Shown here: positions 14,948 through 20,744 of the stretch, in pieces
How the letters are laid out: the number at the start of each line of letters is the position of its first letter
Numbering within the stretch: position 1 is the first letter of the stretch
Origin: CAYPZU01 sp964415395
GTDB lineage: Bacteria; Chlamydiota; Chlamydiia; Chlamydiales; SM23-39
Direction: 5' to 3'
Assembly: GCA_964415395.1 (NCBI GenBank)
Contig: CAYPZU010000037.1
Coordinates: forward strand, 1-20,744
Length of the DNA stretch: 20,744 bases
Notes under the pieces: generated by a model
Databases searched by the model: none
Told to the model about the DNA's origin: nothing
What the model saw: only the letters and a program-made list of their open reading frames with translations
Position numbers and translations under genes: made by a program

Positions 14948-14976
14948 ATGACAAAAATAGAGGAGGCTAATAGAAT
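14948..14976 (+). promoter_or_regulatory. Promoter of the PIN-TRAM / acpS unit
   Basis: ATGACA (14948-14953) and TAGAAT (14971-14976) each match consensus at five of six positions and are spaced 17 bases apart. Transcription would start near 14983, leaving a leader of about 26 nt with CGGAG before the ATG at 15009. Confidence 0.6.
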
Positions 14977-15008
14977 CCAGGAACTGAGTCATAATCGGAG
15001 TTCAAGTA

Positions 15009-16082
15009 ATGAACGTTGCGCATGCCTTTACCCGTATTTTCTTCATGGTCCTCAGCATTTTCTTCATGACGACCTATATGATCTCGGGCCCAGGAGGATA
15101 TACGCTGGCAAATCTGCTTTATGGACTCGGTTTGGGCGTCGTATTCGGACTGGCCCTCTATGGATTCGACTACCTGTTCAAACGGTTCAACCTCCGCTCC
15201 TTCAACATCGCCGTCGTAGGCCTTTTTTTCGGCTACCTGATGGGGCAGGCGCTCGTCTGGATCTTCTCCGCGATCCTGGATATCAGCGCGGCTTCGATCC
15301 ACCTCAATCCGCAGACGCTCGAAGTGATCACGATCGCCCTCTTCCTCTTCGGCATCTATCTGGGGACTCTGATGACCCTCCGCTCCTCCGACGAGCTTTA
15401 TGTCAGCATCCCGTTCGTGAAATTCACCCCTACAGCGCATAAGAAAAAAGACCTGATCGTCGACAACTCAGTCCTCTCGGACGCCCGCATCATCGACCTC
15501 GCAGCTTCAGGAATTGTCGACCACCACCTCATCCTCCCCCGCTTCCTTATGAAAGAACTCTATGCTCTCGCCGAATCTCCCGATGAGATGACAAAAGGAA
15601 AAGCGAAACGCTCCCTTGAAGTGGTGAAAAAACTTGAATCGCTCCCCGACCTGGATCTCCGCTTCAACGACACCGATTTCCCCGACCTCAAAGACCCGAC
15701 GGCCAAGCTGATCCGCCTGGCGCGCCTCATTGACGCCAACATCCTGACAGCCGATATCAGCCGCATCCAGATGGCTGCGGTCGAAGGGGTTAAATTCATC
15801 AACATCCACGCTCTCTCGAACGCTCTCAAACCTCTCATGCAGGCCGGCGAGCATATCAAAATCAAAATCCAGCGCTACGGAAAAGAGCCGCGCCAGGGCG
15901 TCGGCTATCTCGAAGACGGCACGATGGTCGTCGTCAATGGCGGAGGCCAATATATCGGCGAGACGATCGACGCCCAGGTGCTCTCGGTCAAACACACCAC
16001 TTCGGGCCGGATGATCTTCTGCAACGCCATGGACGAAGAGGGACGCCTCCACACCTACCACGAGGACCATGAAGAGCAGTAA
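15009..16082 (+). CDS. Membrane-anchored PIN-TRAM domain protein (YacL-like)
   Basis: The 357-aa product has four N-terminal membrane helices (about 8-26, 36-57, 67-90, 104-124) and a cytoplasmic PIN nuclease-like domain. The PIN domain starts DLIVDNSVLSDARI (Asp152 and Asp158 acidic positions) and continues to ANILTADISRIQMA (Asp249). A C-terminal TRAM RNA-binding domain follows (about 280-340: GVGYLEDGTMVVVNGGGQYIG). This matches the YacL family of Gram-positive bacteria and relatives in other phyla. The activity and RNA target are not established. The acidic PIN residues suggest an intact metal site. GGAG lies eight bases before the ATG. The 3' end overlaps acpS by 14 bases, so the two are cotranscribed. 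Confidence 0.88.
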   Translation: MNVAHAFTRIFFMVLSIFFMTTYMISGPGGYTLANLLYGLGLGVVFGLALYGFDYLFKRFNLRSFNIAVVGLFFGYLMGQALVWIFSAILDISAASIHLNPQTLEVITIALFLFGIYLGTLMTLRSSDELYVSIPFVKFTPTAHKKKDLIVDNSVLSDARIIDLAASGIVDHHLILPRFLMKELYALAESPDEMTKGKAKRSLEVVKKLESLPDLDLRFNDTDFPDLKDPTAKLIRLARLIDANILTADISRIQMAAVEGVKFINIHALSNALKPLMQAGEHIKIKIQRYGKEPRQGVGYLEDGTMVVVNGGGQYIGETIDAQVLSVKHTTSGRMIFCNAMDEEGRLHTYHEDHEEQ

Positions 16083-16449
16083 TCCGATCAAGGGAATAGG
16101 CAACGACATCATCGAGATCAAGAGGATGGCCCAGAGCATGGAACGGCACGGCCTCCATTTCCTCAACCGCCTCTTCACGCAAGCCGAACAAGACTACTGC
16201 TATAAATACAAAGACCCCGTCCCCCACTTCGCCGGCCGTTTCGCCGCCAAAGAAGCGATCGTGAAGGCCCTCGGCACCGGCTTCGGCGCCCACGTCGGCT
16301 GGCACGACATCGAAGTGCTCAACGACGACCACGGCAAACCCGTCGTCCACCTCAAGCCCGCCCTCGAGTCCCAATATGGAGCCGGCTCAATCCTCGTCTC
16401 GATCAGCCACTCCGCCGACTACGCCACCGCTGTCGCCATCTGGGCCTGA
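16069..16449 (+). CDS. acpS: Holo-[acyl-carrier-protein] synthase
   Basis: Transfers 4'-phosphopantetheine from CoA to the serine of ACP, making it active for fatty acid synthesis. The 126-aa length is typical. GIGNDIIEIKRM (9-20, with Asp13) and FAAKEAIVKALGTGF (58-72, with Glu62) are the two metal/CoA-binding motifs. ILVSISHSADYATAVAI is the conserved C-terminal strand pair. The start ATG at 16069 lies inside the preceding PIN-TRAM gene (14-base overlap in another frame). No terminator is visible after the stop; AT-rich DNA begins there. Confidence 0.95.
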   Translation: MKSSNPIKGIGNDIIEIKRMAQSMERHGLHFLNRLFTQAEQDYCYKYKDPVPHFAGRFAAKEAIVKALGTGFGAHVGWHDIEVLNDDHGKPVVHLKPALESQYGAGSILVSISHSADYATAVAIWA

Positions 16450-16474
16450 CAGTCCCCGCTTAACCAAATCATTC

Positions 16475-16487
16475 ATAAGCCGCTTAT
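16475..16487. promoter_or_regulatory. Dyad ATAAGC-C-GCTTAT, possible operator
   Basis: A perfect six-base dyad with one central base, 43 bases upstream of the -35 box of the HECT gene. The size and symmetry suit a dimeric DNA-binding protein, but such short dyads also occur by chance in AT-rich DNA. Confidence 0.2.
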
Positions 16488-16529
16488 AAACAAGTTATTA
16501 CATTTATTTCTAAAAGTGTATATTAAATA

Positions 16530-16558
16530 TTTACATTTTAACAATAATTAATTATAAT
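16530..16558 (+). promoter_or_regulatory. Strong sigma-70-like promoter of the HECT gene
   Basis: TTTACA (16530-16535) and a perfect TATAAT (16553-16558) with exactly 17 bases between them. Transcription would begin near 16565, giving a leader of about 30 nt of AT-rich sequence with no Shine-Dalgarno motif before the ATG at 16596. A second TATAAT lies at 16562-16567. Confidence 0.7.
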
Positions 16559-16595
16559 ATTTATAATATATTAACATAACTTATTTGAGTTTTTA

Positions 16596-18656
16596 ATGAA
16601 CATTTGCAATACAATTCGCTGTCTGTTTGGCTGCTGCAGAGCTCGCCCTCAAAGAGAACAAGCTCCTCTTCAGCCCCCAATCCCCCTCTTTGCTGACGGT
16701 ATTCGCGCCGCGGCTCTGAACGTTCCCCAGGAAGGAATCGGACTGGATCAGAGACAAATCCTGCCAGCTCCAGCTGAAGAGATGATTGAACGGGTCGCAG
16801 AGCGCGCCATAGTGCTGCCAAGAGAACAAAATATTCCGCCGAGAAATGAAGCGCCTTCAGTCGAAAATCTAGCTTTCCGCCTGATCAACGATCAGACAGA
16901 TGGTATTTCCAGAGGACAAATCATTGATGCGATTAGACAGATTCCTGCAGCCGAGAGAGAAGCGGCAGTCGCCCAGGCTCTCCGCCTGATCAAAGATCAG
17001 ACAGATGGCAATTCCAGACGAAAAATCATTGATGCGATCAGACAGATTCCCGCAGCCGAGAGAGAAGCGGCAGTCGCCCAGGCTCTCCGCCTGATCAACG
17101 ATCAGACAGATGGGTATTACAGACAATATATCATTAATTGGATCAGCCAGATTCCCGCAGCCGAAAGAGAGGGGGAAGTCGCCCAGGCTCTCCGCCTGAT
17201 CAACGATCAGACAGATGGGGATTCCAGAGGAACGATCATTTATTGGATCAGCCTGATTCCCGCAGCCGAAAGAGAGGGGGCAGTCGCCCAGGCTCTCCGC
17301 CTGATCAACGATCAGACAGATGGGAATTCCAGAGGAGCGATCATTTATCAGATCAGGCGGATTCCCGCAGCCGAAAGAGAAGGGGCAGTCAACCGAGCTT
17401 TCGAAAGCGTCCAGCTCCCAAATGATGCAGGCTCGAGAAGGGCTGTTATAAATCATTTTCTTGATGCCGTTCAACGCAATCGAGTCCAGCCTGCAGTCCG
17501 AGAACCCATTCTAAACGAAATCATCATGGAAGAAGACGCCGAGAGCGATGATGAAGGGGGAGAAGAAGAAAATCCAATCCCGAACTTCCAGGCAGACATG
17601 CCCGGACGTAATGAATTTGAGGTAGGAGTAAACAATCCCGTTGCTGATTTCGGGCCTTTTGAAATTTCTCAGGAAGATATTGCAAACCAGCCTCGTAGCG
17701 CTTTGCTGAATTATGCACTCCGCCTTGAAAACGGGATCCCCCGAGTAGAATATCTCGGCTCTGAGGGGAATGATTTAGGAGGAGTCACGCGCGATTTTAT
17801 CACAAGACTCTTCCAAGCCCTCTTTCCCAAAAAATCGGATCGGGGGGGCAGCCACCTACAAGCCGAATACGACAATCTTGAACTTCCCATTCCGCAAACC
17901 CCAAGTGTCGACGGCCTCTGTCATTTCCGCGCAGTCGGCTCAATCCTAGGAGAGATCCTTGCGGGTCGTCTCAAGGCTACGACCGGAGTCCGATTCAGTC
18001 CAGTTTTCTTTGAAATGCTCCACGCTCTAACGGAAGAAGAGATTAGACGGTCTAACGAGCCGGAATTTCAAACCTCCGCCTATCTCAAAATCCTACGCAT
18101 CTATTGCAAATCGAGATACACCTGGTTAACAGAACAGGAAATCGGAGAGATCGTTCAGGGCCGCCTGCCGCAAAGAATGGAAACCGATCAAGATCACACC
18201 TATGCCGAATTCATTCTTGAATCGGGAATCGGCGGTATATTCAGCGCCGTTCTCTCTATCGCTTCGGAGATAGCGTCTGCGGTCTCCTGGGACAGAGACA
18301 AAAAAGAGACACCTGTCCAACTCGGAGAAGCCATCCAGGGGCAATTCTCAAAACAAGCTGTTATTGAAGCATTAAACGGGAATAGGGACACGCCTCAAAA
18401 ACAGTTTCTGGCACGTTGGATCAACGAGTCGGACGAAGCGGAAGTCCGCCGTTTTCTTCTCTGCGTTTCCGGATCGGAAACAGTCGGGGCCTTGCCTTTA
18501 AATATCCACCCCTATCAATCCAACGTACCGCGCCGGCGCCCATCGTTTCACACTTGCTCGCAGCAAATCGATCTACCCCAATACGCAGACTACGCCCTCT
18601 TTAAAGAGCTACTCGAAGAGAGTCTCGCTTCCGCAGCAGACTTCCAAACGATCTAA
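16596..18656 (+). CDS. HECT-type E3 ubiquitin ligase with tandem 35-aa repeats, putative effector
   Basis: The 686-aa product has four parts. (1) A Cys-rich N-terminus, MNICNTIRCLFGCCRARP, possibly an S-acylation site in host cells. (2) Five 35-residue helical repeats (96-270) plus a degenerate sixth. (3) An acidic linker (311-326). (4) A HECT domain, about 350-686. The HECT N-lobe has VEYLGSEGNDLGGVTRDF (385-402) and HFRAVGSILGEIL...RFSPVFFEML. The C-lobe has FLLCVSGSE (620-628) and FHTCSQQIDLPQY with the predicted catalytic Cys654. HECT ligases carry ubiquitin as a thioester on this Cys. Thirty-two residues follow it, and Phe683 is the fourth from the end, as in eukaryotic HECTs. Bacteria lack ubiquitin, so the target must be host protein; acquisition from a eukaryote is inferred. 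Good promoter, no Shine-Dalgarno motif. A paralogue starts at 20118. Confidence 0.85.
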   Translation: MNICNTIRCLFGCCRARPQREQAPLQPPIPLFADGIRAAALNVPQEGIGLDQRQILPAPAEEMIERVAERAIVLPREQNIPPRNEAPSVENLAFRLINDQTDGISRGQIIDAIRQIPAAEREAAVAQALRLIKDQTDGNSRRKIIDAIRQIPAAEREAAVAQALRLINDQTDGYYRQYIINWISQIPAAEREGEVAQALRLINDQTDGDSRGTIIYWISLIPAAEREGAVAQALRLINDQTDGNSRGAIIYQIRRIPAAEREGAVNRAFESVQLPNDAGSRRAVINHFLDAVQRNRVQPAVREPILNEIIMEEDAESDDEGGEEENPIPNFQADMPGRNEFEVGVNNPVADFGPFEISQEDIANQPRSALLNYALRLENGIPRVEYLGSEGNDLGGVTRDFITRLFQALFPKKSDRGGSHLQAEYDNLELPIPQTPSVDGLCHFRAVGSILGEILAGRLKATTGVRFSPVFFEMLHALTEEEIRRSNEPEFQTSAYLKILRIYCKSRYTWLTEQEIGEIVQGRLPQRMETDQDHTYAEFILESGIGGIFSAVLSIASEIASAVSWDRDKKETPVQLGEAIQGQFSKQAVIEALNGNRDTPQKQFLARWINESDEAEVRRFLLCVSGSETVGALPLNIHPYQSNVPRRRPSFHTCSQQIDLPQYADYALFKELLEESLASAADFQTI
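16881..17405 (+). repeat. Five tandem 105-bp (35-aa) coding repeats
   Basis: Units begin at 16881, 16986, 17091, 17196 and 17301. The consensus is LINDQTDGNSRGAII followed by DAIRQIPAAEREGAVAQALR, two helices per unit. Stretches of 42 bases are identical at 17073, 17178 and 17283, so the array has expanded or been homogenised recently. Variation is concentrated in the residues after TDG and around II..I, which suggests a variable binding face. A degenerate sixth unit follows to about 17510. The same 35-residue unit recurs in the gene at 20118. Confidence 0.9.
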
Positions 18657-18704
18657 TCCTCCCCAAAAATAGGGAGAGCGTCGCTTTTCTGTGGATTTTT
18701 TAAG

Positions 18705-18732
18705 CCGGGCAGATCAAACTGCCCCGGTTTTT
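18705..18732 (+). terminator. Intrinsic terminator after the HECT gene
   Basis: CCGGGCAG (18705-18712) pairs with CTGCCCCGG (18719-18727) with one bulged C and a six-base loop, followed by TTTTT (18728-18732). It lies 48 bases after the HECT stop and ends only 14 bases before the ATG of the next gene, immediately ahead of that gene's ribosome binding site. Confidence 0.8.
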
Positions 18733-18746
18733 CAGAAGGGATATTT

Positions 18747-19697
18747 ATGGCGCACCCATTGGTTCATGGCAACGATCGTATCGAGGTTCATCCGCACGCA
18801 GTCAGCATCGGAAAGTATCTGATCCCATGCGGAGTGATGAGATGTGTAAGCATCAATTCAAATACGAAAGAAGTGCGGGTCTGGTGCCGCGGGGGAGCCA
18901 TGGGCCATATCGGGGAAGTCATTCTCGATTACCACCTTCTCGCTCCAAACCGAGTGAAAACATTCGTCCAAGGACTCCTGAACCGTACGGGCGTCTATTT
19001 GGTGTCGATCTACCAATTGACCACGAGGGTTTTGAGGAATGGTGGCGGCGCCTCCATTCAAGCAGAGTTCGTCTTTTCCGGGTGGGAAATGGCGCAACGC
19101 TTCTATGATCATGCCGCGCCTGTGTATTTCCCCGGGATCTTGCCCACCCTGAACGGCCGGACCGTTACGATCATAACAAAACCTACTGATGAAACGGATG
19201 CAGTTTCCCGTGTAAGACAAGTCTTCTCCGACCTGAACGCCCACACAGGCAACACTCTCCAGGAAGCTCTTTCGAGAGACCCTTTAGCGCCGTTTCAGAT
19301 CGATCCCCTCCCCCCGTTTATATTTGATAATGCTTGCCCTTTTCGCCAAAGCCCTCATTATGCCATTTCTCCCACTGGAGTGAGGAAAGAAGCTTCCGAA
19401 AGATCCGGCCACCCCGAATTTGCACCTCTTACGTTCAACCCGGCAATAGCGGACAGCTACTGGAAACGGCTGCTGGCTTTGGAGAAAAAAATAGACCAGC
19501 TTAAGAGAGCCTCTCCGAAATTTGAACATCGTTACCGCTTCCTGATCGATCTGATTAAGGAGGCAATCGCCCAATTCCGTGTATTAGATGAAGTGAAATT
19601 CGAAACGGTGCAGAACCGTTTCCGATCCTTCCTAGAGACGGCAGGCGACTCTCTCGATCCGGAAATAAGACGCTCTATCGAAGAACTTTTCACTTAG
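18747..19697 (+). CDS. Protein of unknown function in the effector cluster
   Basis: I do not recognise this 316-aa protein. The N-terminal two thirds (about 1-170) looks like a mixed alpha/beta domain, soluble, with several Cys and Trp residues (IPCGVMRCVSI, VRVWCRGGAMGH). Residues about 180-225 are Pro-rich and probably flexible (LPPFIFDNACPF). The C-terminal part (about 236-316) is charged and helical, with a likely coiled coil (ALEKKIDQLKRA, then RFLIDLIKEAIAQFRVLDEV). No signal peptide or membrane helix. AAGGG lies six bases before the ATG. It sits between a HECT ligase and its paralogue and just after an intrinsic terminator, so it is either expressed by read-through or from a promoter inside the HECT gene. 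A secreted partner or an independent effector are both possible; neither is shown. Confidence 0.75.
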   Translation: MAHPLVHGNDRIEVHPHAVSIGKYLIPCGVMRCVSINSNTKEVRVWCRGGAMGHIGEVILDYHLLAPNRVKTFVQGLLNRTGVYLVSIYQLTTRVLRNGGGASIQAEFVFSGWEMAQRFYDHAAPVYFPGILPTLNGRTVTIITKPTDETDAVSRVRQVFSDLNAHTGNTLQEALSRDPLAPFQIDPLPPFIFDNACPFRQSPHYAISPTGVRKEASERSGHPEFAPLTFNPAIADSYWKRLLALEKKIDQLKRASPKFEHRYRFLIDLIKEAIAQFRVLDEVKFETVQNRFRSFLETAGDSLDPEIRRSIEELFT

Positions 19698-19959
19698 CCA
19701 GCGATAGAGCCTCGATGTCGGCCCCTGCGATAGCCGCGATGTTGCGAGAGATCTTCTCAACCTCCCAATCCCACCAGCGGATCGTAAGCAACCGCTCAAC
19801 AATCTCGTCCGAAAAGCGCATACGCAGGATTTTAGCAGGGTTCCCCCCGACGATCGCATAAGGGGGCACATCTTTGGTTACAACGGCGTTCGCACCGATG
19901 ATCGCACCGTCGCCGACCTTGACGCCGGGCAAAATTGCGACCTTTCCACCTAAGTTCAA
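19690..19959 (-). pseudogene. Truncated hexapeptide-repeat acetyltransferase (CatB/Vat-like), C-terminal remnant
   Basis: The frame encodes the C-terminal part of a left-handed beta-helix acetyltransferase: GKVAILPGVKVGDGAIIGAN, then VVTKDVPPYAIVGGNPAKIL and the helical tail RFSDEIVERLLTIRWWDWEVEKI. This is the CatB/xenobiotic acetyltransferase C-terminus. Family members are about 200 residues long; here only about 85 remain. Upstream the frame reaches a stop at 19978-19980 after residues without family resemblance, and the only start is a TTG at 19959. The catalytic His region and most coils are missing, so it should be inactive. It overlaps the 3' end of the 18747 gene by 8 bases. It is debris of a rearrangement that probably accompanied insertion or duplication of the downstream gene. 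Confidence 0.8.
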
Positions 19960-20078
19960 ACCCTGAACACAATTACATCAGAGACGCAAAAACTTAAAAA
20001 TTAACCACTTATAATTTATTAACAAAACGAATAAATATAAATTAAATAATTTAATAATAAAAAAATAAAATAAATGTA

Positions 20079-20084
20079 TATAAT
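20079..20084 (+). promoter_or_regulatory. -10 box upstream of the HECT-gene paralogue
   Basis: A perfect TATAAT within 140 bases of very AT-rich sequence (19978-20117), 34 bases before the ATG at 20118. No clear -35 box at normal spacing. Unlike the HECT gene, this one has AAAGGA (20105-20110), a plausible ribosome binding site. Confidence 0.4.
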
Positions 20085-20117
20085 ACTTCTAAATTTAATA
20101 AAAAAAAGGATTAAATC

Positions 20118-20744
20118 ATGTCAATTTACAGTTTGCGAAGTATTTTCTGTTGCTGCAGATCTAGACCTCCCAGACAAGAAGAAACAGATCTTCGGAGTTC
20201 CCAGAATCGCAACATTCGCACAGCATTCCAGAATACGCAAATATTCGAACCCAATCGCCCCTCTTCTCAAGACGGACTGAGGCAAAGAAGGTATGTTCGC
20301 CCCGTCCGACATTTGGGGAGAAATCTTGAAATAAGAGAACTGCTCTCAAGCACGAACAACACTACGCTTGAAGAAGCGCATCTCTCGAGCTCCGATGAAG
20401 AAAGAGCTGCCCATCCCACCTCTTCATACAACACATCAGAGACACTAAGGCTCCGGCCTATGCATGAACTGACAAACAGTCAGACGATCGCAAGGCTGCC
20501 TGCCGGTGAACGGGAACACGCAGTTACCCAAGCCCTACGGCTCATTAATGATGAGACAACTGATGTTTTTAGAGACGGAATCGTTGACGCTATCGCTGGA
20601 TTGCCTGCCATTGAACGAGAGCACCTAGTCACTCAAACCCTACGGGTTATATCCCAACATACAAACGGATCAGATAGACGCCGATTGATTCAGACGATCG
20701 CAAGGCTGCCTGCCGGTGAACGGGAACACGCAGTTACCCAAGCC
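20118..20744 (+). CDS. Paralogue of the HECT/repeat protein, 5' part only (runs off the window)
   Basis: An open frame of 209 codons from the ATG at 20118 to the last base, without a stop. The N-terminus MSIYSLRSIFCCCRSRPPRQ matches MNICNTIRCLFGCCRARPQR of the 16596 product in pattern: short hydrophobic start, Cys cluster, then R-x-RP. Residues 20-120 are polar and Ser/Arg-rich, probably disordered. From about residue 122 the 35-residue repeat of the 16596 protein appears: LRLINDETTDVFRDGIVDAI, then AGLPAIEREHLVTQT, then a second unit ending ARLPAGEREHAVTQA. Whether a HECT domain follows cannot be seen. The DNA is more AT-rich than the housekeeping genes. The gene stops where the window does, inside an exact 55-base repeat. 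Confidence 0.85.
   Translation, partial: MSIYSLRSIFCCCRSRPPRQEETDLRSSQNRNIRTAFQNTQIFEPNRPSSQDGLRQRRYVRPVRHLGRNLEIRELLSSTNNTTLEEAHLSSSDEERAAHPTSSYNTSETLRLRPMHELTNSQTIARLPAGEREHAVTQALRLINDETTDVFRDGIVDAIAGLPAIEREHLVTQTLRVISQHTNGSDRRRLIQTIARLPAGEREHAVTQA
20480..20744 (+). repeat. Exact 55-bp direct repeat, second copy ends at the window edge
   Basis: Bases 20480-20534 and 20690-20744 are identical over 55 bases (TCAGACGATCGCAAGGCTGC...) at a distance of 210 bases, two 35-codon units. The mismatch immediately before (G versus T) fixes the left boundary. The right boundary is the end of the window, so the true repeat may be longer. Confidence 0.95.

Noticed and set aside
16881..17405. CRISPR array as explanation for the regular repeats
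   Set aside because: Units are 105 bp, contiguous, in one open frame and without unique spacers; they encode protein repeats.
16869..17474. Minus-strand 201-codon frame with repeated CLIVDQAESLGD units
   Set aside because: It is the mirror of the 105-bp coding repeats; the plus frame continues into a full HECT domain.

Overview
The window reads as one contig from an obligate intracellular bacterium, most likely a Chlamydiae (Parachlamydiales-like) lineage with fairly high GC. This placement is inference. It rests on the ssb-pepA neighbourhood, which as I recall is also present in Chlamydia, on large Ala/Gly/Pro-rich hypothetical proteins of the kind secreted by these bacteria, and on a eukaryote-type ubiquitin-ligase domain near the right end. 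Both contig ends fall in repeats: a dispersed CACAGAG-type inverted repeat on the left, and an exact 55-bp intragenic repeat on the right.

Layout. 1-245: intergenic repeats, then the small SRP RNA (246-343). 348-965 (-): MazG. 1122-5366 (+): a giant 1414-aa protein of unknown function with an internal 130-residue duplication. 5408-6901 (+): heptosyltransferase (WaaC type) and a Nudix hydrolase. 6886-7029 (-): a 47-aa lipoprotein, beside a MITE-like palindromic segment (7041-7168). 7282-9776 (+): a BioD-like NTPase and a POT peptide transporter. 9618-12510 (-): ssb, pepA and an RluA-family pseudouridine synthase, with stop/start overlaps and non-ATG starts. 12627-13013 (+): ridA. 13089-13952 (-): lgt. 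13977-14402 (+): rlmH. 14393-14860 (-): a four-helix membrane protein. 15009-16449 (+): a membrane PIN-TRAM protein overlapping acpS.

From about 16450 the character changes to AT-rich intergenic DNA, genes of unknown or host-like type and debris. 16596-18656 encodes a 686-aa protein with a Cys-rich N-terminus, five tandem 35-residue helical repeats and a HECT E3 ubiquitin-ligase domain. The domain has the N-lobe motif, the catalytic Cys in an HTC...LPQY context and the Phe four residues from the C-terminus. An ORFan (18747-19697), a truncated hexapeptide acetyltransferase (19690-19959, -) and the start of a paralogue of the HECT protein (20118 to the end, same N-terminus and repeat) follow.

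Together, the left and middle parts are housekeeping functions: protein targeting, nucleotide sanitation, LPS core synthesis, peptide uptake and breakdown, ssDNA binding, lipoprotein modification, ribosome modification and carrier-protein activation. The right part looks like an effector cluster in which a HECT ligase with a repeat-based recognition domain has begun to duplicate. This is the most interesting system in the window.
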